Source of the DNA: Hymenobacter glacialis
Lineage (GTDB): Bacteria; Bacteroidota; Bacteroidia; Cytophagales; Hymenobacteraceae
Direction: 5' to 3'
DNA: 35,147 nucleotides
Assembly (NCBI RefSeq): GCF_001816165.1
Contig: NZ_MDZC01000062.1
Span: 1-35,147 of the forward strand
Part shown: in pieces, positions 1 through 11,200 of the stretch
How the letters are laid out: the number at the start of each line of letters is the position of its first letter
How positions within the stretch are numbered: position 1 is the first letter of the stretch
Position numbers and translations under genes: made by a program
Notes under the pieces: model-generated
Databases searched by the model: none
Seen by the model: the letters and a program-made list of their open reading frames with translations, nothing else
What the model was told of the DNA's origin: nothing

Positions 1-90
1 TTCGGCCTGGGGCATTTTCGCTTAAAAGCTCAACTCTATTTGACTGGGCTCAAAGCCATGCACCAGCAACTAGCCCAATTCACCGCGTAA
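1..90 (+). CDS. C-terminal fragment of an unidentified protein (possibly a transposase)
   Basis: An open frame runs from the window edge to a TAA at 88-90 and encodes about 29 residues rich in L, Q, K and H, ending LAQFTA. There is no start inside the window, so this is the 3' end of a gene lying to the left. The basic tail is reminiscent of insertion-sequence transposase C-termini in this group, but the fragment is too short to assign a family. Its last 11 bases overlap the 3' end of the convergent AT-rich gene. Confidence 0.4.
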   Translation, partial: FGLGHFRLKAQLYLTGLKAMHQQLAQFTA

Positions 91-340
91 CATCAGTTAC
101 ATCAGATGCTTTTTCAAGTCTCTCCTTACTTGATGTTCTGTAGTCCTTGAAGCTATAAAGGACAATGCCAATCAAACAAAGAGAAATAATAATTGTCAAA
201 TTGATTTGTCGGTTTAATTTGTCGGTGAGTTTACCAAATTTTCTTAGTCGGTTTTTAAAAGGAAGATATATTAAATAGAGAAGTCCACCGAAGAGTCCGA
301 TTGCAATAACTACAAAAATTATAAAGAATATGTCTGTCAT
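80..340 (-). CDS. Small membrane protein of unknown function, AT-rich
   Basis: This encodes about 86 residues starting MTDIFFII. A first hydrophobic segment covers roughly residues 4-25, a basic stretch follows (KNRLRKFGK), a second hydrophobic segment lies around residues 47-63, and the tail is charged. The reading frame is open further upstream to 424, but that part runs through a hairpin repeat, so I start at the ATG at 340. The gene is visibly AT-rich while its neighbours are strongly GC-rich, which suggests recent acquisition. I do not recognise the family. The repeat directly upstream and the gene fragment downstream make this look like a small mobile cassette. Confidence 0.55.
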   Translation of the reverse strand: MTDIFFIIFVVIAIGLFGGLLYLIYLPFKNRLRKFGKLTDKLNRQINLTIIISLCLIGIVLYSFKDYRTSSKERLEKASDVTDVTR

Positions 341-383
341 TTTTGTCTTGGTTGTCGTCTGCGCATGTTGCACATAACATTTG

Positions 384-485
384 GCTTGCCGCAACTCGCT
401 GAGCCTGCGAGTTGCGGCAAGCACTCCTTAGTACGCAAACATACTGCGGGATACTCCCCAAATTGGCGTGCTTGCCGCAACTCGC
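384..485. repeat. Perfect 16-bp hairpin plus a third copy of the same arm (attC-like)
   Basis: The 16-mer GCTTGCCGCAACTCGC occurs at 384-399, its exact reverse complement at 407-422 (7-bp spacer), and again directly at 470-485. Left of the hairpin the top strand reads GCACATAAC at 373-381, so the minus strand has GTTATGTGC about 30 bases before the ATG of the AT-rich gene. A long hairpin next to a GTTRRRY-like core just before a small foreign gene is the layout of an integron cassette recombination site. A matching second core site on the other side of the hairpin was not found, so it may be a half-site or an unrelated dispersed repeat. Confidence 0.6.
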
Positions 486-3199
<2,714 letters not shown>

Positions 3200-3256
3200 T
3201 CAGCACAGCAACTCTCGTGGTCTTTTGACTGCAACAGCTGCCGAATGATATCTATA

Positions 3257-3290
3257 GAAAAGGTGGCCTTTCGCAAGGCCACCTTTTTTT
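3257..3290 (+). terminator. Intrinsic terminator of katG
   Basis: The arm AAAAGGTGGCCTT pairs with AAGGCCACCTTTT around a TCGC tetraloop (3271-3274), followed by a run of T. It lies about 60 bases after the katG stop. Confidence 0.9.
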
Positions 3291-3416
3291 GTTGATGCAG
3301 GCTGGCTGAAGCAGGTCCTGTGCGAATGCCTGACGGAGGTGCTGTACTTGAGTGGGGCGGTGCTTATTTTGTTAAACCGGGGCATGAATGCCTGCCCCGT
3401 TGTTTAGTGTGTGCCC

Positions 3417-4094
3417 ATGAATATCCTGTTGGTGGAAGACGACCCCCGGCTTTCGGCCCTTATCCGCCGGGGGCTGGAAGAAGAACAAATGACCGTGACC
3501 GTGGCCTACGATGGGCGCTACGGCCAGCAACTGGCTCTGTCGCAGGCCTACGACCTGATAATTCTGGACGTGATTCTGCCGTATCAGAGCGGGCTGGAGG
3601 TGCTGGCGGCCCTGCGGGCGCAGGACGCGCAGGTGCCCGTGCTGCTGCTCACGGCGCTGGGCACCACCACCGACAAGCTGCTGGGCTTCGGGGGCGGCGC
3701 CGACGATTACCTGGTCAAGCCCTTCGATTTTGCCGAGCTGGTGGCGCGGGTACGGGCCCTTACCCGGCGCGGCAGCCCGCAGGCCAAGGGCACCCGGCTC
3801 GCCTTTGCCGACCTGACCCTGGACGTGGAAACGCGCGGCGTGACCCGGGCCGGCCAGTCCATTCGCCTGACTACCCGCGAGTTTGCCCTGCTGGAAATGC
3901 TACTGCGCCACCCCGGCCGGGTGCTCACCCGTAGCGAAATTGCCGAGCGGGCCTGGGAAGAAGCCTTCGAAGCGGGCTCCAACGTCATTGACGTGTACGT
4001 AAACTACCTGCGCAAGAAAATAGACCACGGCTTCCCCACCAAGCTCATTCACACGGTGGTGGGGGCGGGCTACGTGTTGCGGCAGGAAGACTAA
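3417..4094 (+). CDS. OmpR/PhoB-family response regulator (likely metal-responsive, CzcR/CusR type)
   Basis: About 225 residues. The receiver domain (roughly 1-115) has acidic residues D8 and D9, the phosphoacceptor D51 in LIILDVILP, T79 and K101 in DYLVKPF. The C-terminal winged-helix DNA-binding domain (about 130-225) includes LTTREFALLEMLLRHPGRVLTR and ends VVGAGYVLR. An in-frame ATG two codons earlier (3411) is possible; MNILLVEDD is the usual N-terminus. A histidine kinase follows and then a heavy-metal RND efflux operon, so the regulator probably activates that operon. OmpR-type proteins bind direct repeats spaced about one helical turn apart, which matches the TCTAAT array at 5618-5656. 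Confidence 0.93.
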   Translation: MNILLVEDDPRLSALIRRGLEEEQMTVTVAYDGRYGQQLALSQAYDLIILDVILPYQSGLEVLAALRAQDAQVPVLLLTALGTTTDKLLGFGGGADDYLVKPFDFAELVARVRALTRRGSPQAKGTRLAFADLTLDVETRGVTRAGQSIRLTTREFALLEMLLRHPGRVLTRSEIAERAWEEAFEAGSNVIDVYVNYLRKKIDHGFPTKLIHTVVGAGYVLRQED

Positions 4095-4177
4095 AAGCGG
4101 TGCCATAGGGAGCTGGCTCTCTGGCCCTGTTGTTTGCTCCCACGGCACACGCAACGCCCACATTATACGCCTCATTC

Positions 4178-4205
4178 CCTTGCGCACTTCCCCTTGCGCA
4201 CTTCC
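4178..4205 (+). repeat. 14-bp perfect tandem duplication before the sensor kinase gene
   Basis: CCTTGCGCACTTCC occurs twice head to tail (4178-4191 and 4192-4205), ending 17 bases before the kinase start. It may be a replication-slippage product; no function is evident. Confidence 0.8.
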
Positions 4206-4222
4206 CTACCCCTGTACTGCCC

Positions 4223-5590
4223 ATGACTATCCGCAACCGCCTGACTGGGCTTTTCGTAGCTGTGGTGGCCGTTATCCTGTTGGCCGTACTTTCCACGGCC
4301 TTTGCGCTGCAATACGAGTATGGACAGCGCGAATTCCGGGAGCGCCTGCGGGACCGGGCCGAAGTAGCGGCGTTTATTTTTCTGGAAAAAGACGAGTTGC
4401 GCACGGACACTTTCCGCGAATTTCAAAAACGGTATCAACGCACCCTTACCGAGGAAATAATCCAGATTTACGATGCCCAGGGTGAACCGCGCTTCCTGCT
4501 GGAAGACCTGCGGCTGGAGGTACCGCCCCAGGTGCTGGCCCGCATTGTGACGGGCGAGGAGGTGTATTTTGAGGACGGCCTCCGCTTGGCCGTGGGCATT
4601 CTGCATCGCGACAACCAAGGCACGTTTGTGGTAGTGGCCGGGGCCGAAAACGTGTACGGCCGGGCCCGAATGCAGTACCTGGCCACCATTCTGGCGGTGG
4701 TATTTGTGGCCAGCCTGCTGGTCATATACGGCGTGGGCTACCTGTTTGCGGGCCGGGCATTGGCCCCCATCGCCGCGCTCAACGACGAGATGGAGCGCAT
4801 CAGCGCCTACGCCCTGCACCGGCGCGTGGCCCCCGACGTATCGGGCAGCCAGCACGACGAAATTGCGCGGCTGGCCGGCACCTTCAACCGCCTGCTCGAC
4901 CGCCTCGAAAGCAGCTTTGCGGCCCAGCGGGCCTTTGTGAGCAACGCTTCGCATGAGCTGCGCACCCCGCTGGCGGCTTGCATCGGCGAGGTGCAGCTGG
5001 CCCTGGCCCGCGACCGGGAGCCGGCGGCTTACCGGGCAGCCTTTGGCGAGCTATTGGCCGACCTCACCAAGTTTAAGGCCCTTATTACCCACCTGCTGGA
5101 GCTGGCGCAGGCCGAGGTGCGCCTGCCCGAGCAGGAAGAAGGCCTGCGGGTGGATGAGCTGCTAAGTGAGGCTTGTGCGGCCGTGCCACCGGAATGGCGT
5201 GCCCGCCTGCGGATGCGCACCGGCCAGCTGCCCCACGAGCCCGAGCAACTGGAGCTGAGCGGCAACCGGGTGCTGTTGGTCCGGGCCCTGAGCAACCTGC
5301 TCGAGAATGCCCTGAAGTATTCCGCCCCGCACCCCGTGGCCGTGGACCTGACCTACGAGTCCGGCCGGGTACAGGTGCGCATCCGCGACGAGGGAGTGGG
5401 CATTGCCGAAGAGGAGTTGGGCCGGGTGTTTCAGCCCTTTTACCGGGCGGCCAATGCCCGGGACGTAACCGGCCACGGCGTGGGGCTGCCGCTGGCCCGC
5501 AAGATTGTGGAGCAGCACGGCGGCGAGCTGCTCCTGACCTCGCGCCTGGGCCATGGTACCGAAGCAACCGTGCTGCTGCCTACTTCATAA
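4223..5590 (+). CDS. Sensor histidine kinase (HAMP type, likely metal or envelope sensor)
   Basis: About 455 residues. A first membrane segment (roughly 8-29) and a second (about 152-175) enclose a periplasmic sensor region of some 120 residues. A HAMP linker follows, then the dimerisation box with phosphoacceptor H244 in NASHELRTPL, the N box NLLENALKYS (N358, N362), and the ATP-lid motifs DEGVGIAEEE and GHGVGLPLA. The ATG at 4223 is preferred over an open extension to 4130 that would add a proline-rich stretch before the first membrane helix. It lies 128 bases after the response-regulator gene and is its probable partner. The ligand cannot be read from sequence; the efflux operon next door suggests a divalent metal. 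Confidence 0.93.
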   Translation: MTIRNRLTGLFVAVVAVILLAVLSTAFALQYEYGQREFRERLRDRAEVAAFIFLEKDELRTDTFREFQKRYQRTLTEEIIQIYDAQGEPRFLLEDLRLEVPPQVLARIVTGEEVYFEDGLRLAVGILHRDNQGTFVVVAGAENVYGRARMQYLATILAVVFVASLLVIYGVGYLFAGRALAPIAALNDEMERISAYALHRRVAPDVSGSQHDEIARLAGTFNRLLDRLESSFAAQRAFVSNASHELRTPLAACIGEVQLALARDREPAAYRAAFGELLADLTKFKALITHLLELAQAEVRLPEQEEGLRVDELLSEACAAVPPEWRARLRMRTGQLPHEPEQLELSGNRVLLVRALSNLLENALKYSAPHPVAVDLTYESGRVQVRIRDEGVGIAEEELGRVFQPFYRAANARDVTGHGVGLPLARKIVEQHGGELLLTSRLGHGTEATVLLPTS

Positions 5591-5617
5591 TGTCTTATTT
5601 CAGCCAATTCAGCGCAT

Positions 5618-5656
5618 TCTAATGCGTCTCTAATGTGTCTCTAATCCTATTCTAAT
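5618..5656 (+). promoter_or_regulatory. Four TCTAAT boxes at exact 11-bp spacing: likely response-regulator operator
   Basis: TCTAAT occurs at 5618-5623, 5629-5634, 5640-5645 and 5651-5656, always 11 bp apart, so all four face the same side of the helix. The array lies between the kinase stop (5590) and the start of the efflux operon (5700). OmpR/PhoB-type regulators bind such phased direct repeats as head-to-tail dimers, so two dimers could be accommodated. The regulator encoded at 3417-4094 is the obvious candidate. Confidence 0.7.
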
Positions 5657-5699
5657 CCATTGCCGGTAGTCTTGCGCTCAGTTACGCTACTACTTGAAC

Positions 5700-6977
5700 A
5701 TGGGAAGGATTTTTTGGCTTGGTTTCTTATTGCTGGTTCACGGCAGCGGGCTGGTGCAGGCCGCTGCTCCGCTCGATACGGTACGCCTGCTCCTGCCCGA
5801 AGCGGAGCAGCGCTTCGTGGAGCGCAACCTGAGCCTGGTGGCCCAGCGCTACAACGTGTCGGCGGCCGAGGCGCAGATACTGCAGGCCCGGCTTTGGGAC
5901 AACCCCACGGTGTACCTGGAGCAAAACACCTACAACCCCCAGACCGGGCGGGTGCTGGACGTCACCCGTTCCGGCAATTCCATCGTGCAGGTGCAGCAGC
6001 TCTTTGCCCTGGCCGGGCGGCGCCGAGCGGCAGCCAACGTGGCCCGGCAAAATGCGCTGGTGGAGCAATTCACCTTCGAAGACCTGCTGCGCACCCTGCG
6101 CTACCAGCTGCGCACCACCTTCTACGACCTGCACTTCCAGCAGCGCACGCTGGGCCTGTACGATGAGGAAATCCGGTCGCTGCTACGCACCGTGGGCCAG
6201 TATCAGAGCCAGTACGACAAGGGCAACGTGGCTCTGAAAGAAGTTATCCGTCTCAAAGCTTTTCTATTTCAGCTTGAAAACGAGCGCCAGAGCCTGCGGG
6301 CCACCATGGCCGCCGCGCAGGCCGATTTGCGGGTGCTGCTGCACGACGAAGGCGCCACGGTGTACCGACCCGTAGTAAACGATGCGGGCCTGCGGGGCCT
6401 CTCGTTAGCCGGCTATTCTGCCGCGCAGCTTGCTGACTCGGCCCAGGCCGGCCGCGCCGACCTGAAGGCCCGGCAGGCGGCGGTGGAGCAGCAAACCCAG
6501 AACGTGCGCCTCCAACGGGCCCTGGCCACCCCCGACCTGGCCCTGGGCTATGCCTACGACCGTGCCGGCAACTACATTCAGAACTATAACGCCCTGACCG
6601 TGGGCATGGCCGTGCCCCTGTTCAACCGCAACCAGGGCAACATTCGCACGGCGCAGGCGCTGGTTCAGGGCAGCCAGGCCGAGCTGGGCCAGCAGGTGCT
6701 GCTGGCCCGCAGCCAGGTGGCGCAGGCGTATGAGCTGGCCGACCAGGCCGACCGCCTCTACCAGCGCACCGACCGCGACACCGAAGCCTTCGAGCGCCTG
6801 ATGACCGGCATTGAGCAGAGCTACGCCAAGCGCAACCTGACCATTGTGGAATTCCTTGATTTCTACGAGAGCTATAAAACCAACGTGGTGCAGCTCAACC
6901 AGCTCCGGGCAGCCCGCGTGCGGGCCTTCGAGCAGCTCAACTTCGCCGTGGGGCGCTTTCTCTTCCGGGCCGAGTAG
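5700..6977 (+). CDS. Outer-membrane efflux protein, TolC/CzcC family
   Basis: About 425 residues with a signal peptide (MGRIFWLGFLLLVHGSGLVQA, cleavage around residue 21-23). It has the long helical, Q/A/R-rich composition of the outer-membrane factor family and two repeats typical of TolC-like proteins, for example QARLWDNPTVYLEQ near the front and RNQGNIRTAQALVQG in the second half. It would form the outer-membrane channel of the tripartite pump encoded by the next two genes. A TTG two codons upstream (5694) is in frame; the ATG at 5700 is the more likely start. It is first in the operon, directly after the TCTAAT array. Confidence 0.92.
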   Translation: MGRIFWLGFLLLVHGSGLVQAAAPLDTVRLLLPEAEQRFVERNLSLVAQRYNVSAAEAQILQARLWDNPTVYLEQNTYNPQTGRVLDVTRSGNSIVQVQQLFALAGRRRAAANVARQNALVEQFTFEDLLRTLRYQLRTTFYDLHFQQRTLGLYDEEIRSLLRTVGQYQSQYDKGNVALKEVIRLKAFLFQLENERQSLRATMAAAQADLRVLLHDEGATVYRPVVNDAGLRGLSLAGYSAAQLADSAQAGRADLKARQAAVEQQTQNVRLQRALATPDLALGYAYDRAGNYIQNYNALTVGMAVPLFNRNQGNIRTAQALVQGSQAELGQQVLLARSQVAQAYELADQADRLYQRTDRDTEAFERLMTGIEQSYAKRNLTIVEFLDFYESYKTNVVQLNQLRAARVRAFEQLNFAVGRFLFRAE

Positions 6978-7038
6978 CCCGGCGGTGGCTTAATTCTATT
7001 TTTCTGGTGGCTACGCGCAGCCTTTTTTTTCTGACTTC

Positions 7039-8127
7039 ATGAAATCGATTTCCCTTTGCAGCCTGCTCCCATTGGCCCTGCTGTTCGCCGCGTGCTCAAA
7101 CACGCAGCCCGAGGCTGCGCCGGCTCCGCTGACCTTTGTGCTTTCCGACACCATTCTACGCCAACTGGAGCTGGACACCGTGCGCCTGGAATCCGTGCGC
7201 AGCGAGCTGACCCTGTCGGGCCTGATAAATTCCAACGGCGACCGCACGGCCCGGGTATACCCCCTGGTGGGCGGCGTGGTGGAAGACTTGCGCGTGGAGC
7301 TGGGCGACCGGGTGACCAAAGGCCAGGTGCTGGCCGTGATTCGCAGCGGCGAGATTGCCGACCTGCAGAACCAAAGCAGTGCGGCCGCCACCGACCTGGC
7401 CATTGCCCGCAAAAACCTGCAGGTGCTGGAAGACCAGTTTGGGGCCGGGCTGGCCTCGGAGCGCGAGGTGGTGCTGGCCCGCAAGGAATTGGAAAAAGCG
7501 GTGGGCAACACCGGCAAGAGCCGCAAGCAGCTCGGCATCTACGGCGTGACATCTGATGGAAAATACACCATTCAGGCGCCGATTTCGGGCTTTATTACCG
7601 AGAAGAACGTGACCGAGAACATGCAGTACAACGACTCTAATGTGGACAATTTCTTCACCATTGCCGACCTGGACGACGTGTGGATTATGGCCAATGTATT
7701 CGAGTCCGACATTTCCAAGGTGAAGGAAGGCTACGCCGCCGAAGTGACCACGCTCTCTTACCCCAACGAGCACTTCATGGGCAAAATTGACAAGGTCTTC
7801 AACGTGCTCGACCCCGAGAGCCGGGTGATGAAGGTGCGCATCCGTCTGCCGAACCCCGGCTACCGCCTCAAGCCCCAGATGTACGCCCAGGTGCGCGTGC
7901 GCCACACCGAAGCCCAGCAGCTGCTGGCCGTGCCCGCCCGCTGCGTCATTTTCGATAAAAACCGCCATTTCGTGCTCGTGTACAAAGACAGGCGCCACGT
8001 GCAGACCCGTGAAGTGGAGCTGGCCAATACCGTGGGCGAGGTAAGCTACGTGCAAAGCGGCCTGCGGGCCGGGGAGCGCATCATCACGCGCAACCAGCTG
8101 CTGGTATACGACCAGTTGAACGACTGA
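7039..8127 (+). CDS. RND efflux periplasmic adaptor lipoprotein (CzcB/CusB-like)
   Basis: About 362 residues with a lipoprotein signal ending LLFAAC, giving a lipidated C19. The family order is visible: an N-terminal barrel strand, a biotinyl-lipoyl-like half (YPLVGGVVEDLRVELGDRV), a helical hairpin (about 110-160, rich in A, K, E, L), the second lipoyl half (YTIQAPISGFITEKNV), and the beta-barrel and membrane-proximal domains. It would bridge the inner-membrane pump and the outer-membrane channel. No His-rich or Met-rich metal-binding extension is seen. It starts 61 bases after the channel gene, in the same operon. Confidence 0.92.
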   Translation: MKSISLCSLLPLALLFAACSNTQPEAAPAPLTFVLSDTILRQLELDTVRLESVRSELTLSGLINSNGDRTARVYPLVGGVVEDLRVELGDRVTKGQVLAVIRSGEIADLQNQSSAAATDLAIARKNLQVLEDQFGAGLASEREVVLARKELEKAVGNTGKSRKQLGIYGVTSDGKYTIQAPISGFITEKNVTENMQYNDSNVDNFFTIADLDDVWIMANVFESDISKVKEGYAAEVTTLSYPNEHFMGKIDKVFNVLDPESRVMKVRIRLPNPGYRLKPQMYAQVRVRHTEAQQLLAVPARCVIFDKNRHFVLVYKDRRHVQTREVELANTVGEVSYVQSGLRAGERIITRNQLLVYDQLND

Positions 8128-8147
8128 CCTAAGGGCAATTATGAATT

Positions 8148-8283
8148 ATGAGTTATGAATTATAAGCATAAGACCAAGTGTGAAGCCGGCTGCTCATTGA
8201 TTCATAATTCAGTCCGGTATCGGCCTGAACCAGCCCGCGTGGCGGCGCTTTGCCTCATTCATAATTTATAATTCATAACTCAT
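8148..8283. repeat. AT-rich 18-bp perfect inverted repeat between adaptor and pump genes
   Basis: ATGAGTTATGAATTATAA at 8148-8165 is repeated in perfect inverse at 8266-8283, surrounded by further ATTATGAATTATG-type stretches, with a GC-richer loop of 100 bases. The element fills the whole 166-base gap inside an operon whose other gaps are shorter. Similar AT-rich repeats are common between genes of this phylum. Confidence 0.8.
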
Positions 8284-8293
8284 TATTCTTTCC

Positions 8294-11200
8294 GTGAACA
8301 AGCTCATCCAAGGCATTGTCGGGTTTTCGCTGAAAAACCGCTTTCTGATTTTCTTCCTCACGGCCCTGCTGGTGGTGGGGGGAACCTATAGCTACCTGCA
8401 CACGCCGATTGAGGCGTTTCCCGACGTCACCAACACGCAGATTATCATTGTGAGCCAGTGGCCCGGCCGCTCGGCCGAGGAGGTGGAGCGTTTCGTGTCG
8501 GTGCCCATTGAGGTGGCCATGAACTCGGTGCAGAAGAAGTCCAACATGCGGTCCATCAGCATGTTTGGCCTGTCGGTGCTCAAAATCAACTTCGACGACG
8601 ACGTGGAAGATTTTTACGCCCGGCAACAGGTCAACAACCTGCTGGCCGGCGTGAGCCTGCCCGAAAACTGCGAAAACCACGTGCAGCCGCCCTATGGCCC
8701 CACCGGTGAGATTTTTCGCTACACCGTGCAGGGCCCGGGCCGCACCACCAACGAGCTGCTGACGCTGCAGGACTGGGTGGTGGAGCGCCAGCTCAAGGCG
8801 GTGCCCGGCGTGGCCGACATTGCCGCGTTTGGCGGCACCAAGAAGGTGTACGAAATCACGGCCGAGCCCGCCCTGCTGCAGAAGTACAACCTGACCCCAC
8901 TGGAGGTATTCCAGGCCGTGCAGCGCTCCAACGTGAACGTGGGCGGCGACGTGATTGAGAAAAACGGCCAGGCCTATGTGGTGCGCGGCATCGGCCTGCT
9001 CGAAAACCCCGAAGAAATCGGCAACATCATTGTCAGCCACCTCAACGGCACGCCCATTTTGGTGCGCAACGTGGCCCGCATAAGTGAAGGCCACCTGCCC
9101 CGCGTGGGCCAGGCCGGCCTCAACGCTGACGACGACGTGGTGGAGGGCATTGTGATTATGCGCAAGGGCGAAAATCCGGCCGAGGTGCTGGGGCGCGTCA
9201 AGGCCAAAATTGAGGAGCTCAATACCAAGGTGCTGCCCAAGGGCGTGCAGCTGGTGACCTTCTACGACCGCGACGTGCTGATGGACAAATGCACGACCAC
9301 GGTGATTCACAACCTGCTCGAGGGCATTGTGCTGGTCACGCTGGTGGTGTTCCTGTTTATGGCCGACTGGCGCTCCACGCTCATCGTGGGGCTGGTGGTA
9401 CCGCTGGCGCTGCTGTTTGCCTTCATCTGCCTGCGCCTGAAGGGTATGAGTGCCAACCTGCTGAGCATGGGTGCCATAGACTTCGGCATCATCATCGACG
9501 GGGCCGTGGTGATGGTGGAGGGCATTTTTGTGGTGCTCGACCACAAGGCCCATAAGGTGGGCATGCCGGTGTTCAACAAGCTGGCCAAGCGCAGCCTCAT
9601 CCGCAAAACCGGCGGCGAGCTGGGCAAGGCCGTGTTCTTTTCCAAGCTTATTATCCTCACCTGCCTGTTGCCCATCTTCGCCTTCGAAAAAGTAGAAGGC
9701 AAGATGTTCTCGCCCCTGGCCTGGACGCTGGGCTTTGCCCTCATAGGTGCCCTGGTGCTCACCCTGACGCTGGTCCCGGTACTGGCCAGCATCCTGCTCA
9801 ACAAAAACGTGCGGGAGAAAAACAACCCCATTGTCAACTTCTTCGACAAGATAGTTGTCAACGGCTTTGCCTTTACGCTACGCAACCGGGCGTTGAGCCT
9901 GGTGGTATCCTTCGGCCTGATGGGTGCGGCGCTGTACTCGTTCAACTTCCTGGGCTCTGAGTTTCTGCCCGAGCTGAACGAGGGCGCGCTGTGGGTAGAA
10001 GCCAAGCTGCCCATGTCCACGTCGCTCACCGAAACGACCAAGCAGGTAGGCGAATTCCGCAAGATTCTCGGCTCGTTTCCGGAAGTAAACGGCGTACTCT
10101 CGCAAACCGGCCGCTCCAACGACGGCACCGACCCCTCGGGCATGTACTACGTGCAGTGCCAGGTCAATCTCAAGCCCCAGGAGGAGTGGAAACGGAAAAT
10201 CACGAAAGAGCAGCTCATCGATGAGATGGACGCGCAGCTGCGCCAGTACCCCGGCATCATTTTCAACTATTCGCAGCCCATCATCGACAACGTGGCCGAA
10301 GCCGTGGCGGGCATCAACGCCTCGCTGGCCGTGAAAATATTCGGCCCCGACCTGGAAACCATCGACCGCAAGGCCGACTCCGTGGCCACCATCCTGCGCG
10401 GGGTGCGCGGGGTAAAGGACCTGGGCATTCTGCGCAACCTGGGCCAGCCCGAGATGAGCGTGGTGCTCGACCAAAACCGCATGGCCACCTACGGCGTGGC
10501 CACCGCCGACGCCCAGGCCGTGATAGAGATGGCTATTGGGGGCAAGGCCGCCAGCCAGCTCTACGAAGGCGAGCGCAAGTTTGACATTCGGGTGCGCTAC
10601 CCGCAGCAGTACCGCAGCACCGAGGCCGAGATTGGGGAGCTGCGCGTGCCTACCCTGCGCGGCGGCCGGGTGGCCCTGAAAGAAGTAGCCAGCCTGCGCA
10701 CGCTCAACGGCCCGGCGTCCATCTACCACGACAACGGGCAACGCTTCATTGCCGTCAAGTTCAGCATCCGCGACCGCGACATGGGCTCCACCATTGCCGA
10801 GGCCCAGAAGAAGGTAAACGCCCAGGTGCACTTGCCCAAGGGCTACAGCATTGCCTGGGCCGGCGAGTTCGAGAACCAGGTGCGGGCCACCGAGCGCCTC
10901 ACGCAGATGGTGCCCGTGGCACTGGTCATCATCTTCATCCTGCTGTTTATCACCTTCGGCAACGGCAAGGATGCTGGCCTGGTACTCGTCAACGTGCCGT
11001 TTGCCCTCATCGGCGGCATCGTGGCCCTGCACCTGACGCGCGTCAACTTCAGCATCTCGGCCGGCATCGGCTTCATCGCCCTGTTCGGCATCTGCATTCA
11101 GAACGGGGTAATTCTCATCACCGTGTTCAAACAAAACCTGCGCCGCCGGCTCTCCCTCGACGAGGCCTTGCGCCAGGGCGTGGCCTCTCGCGTGCGCCCC

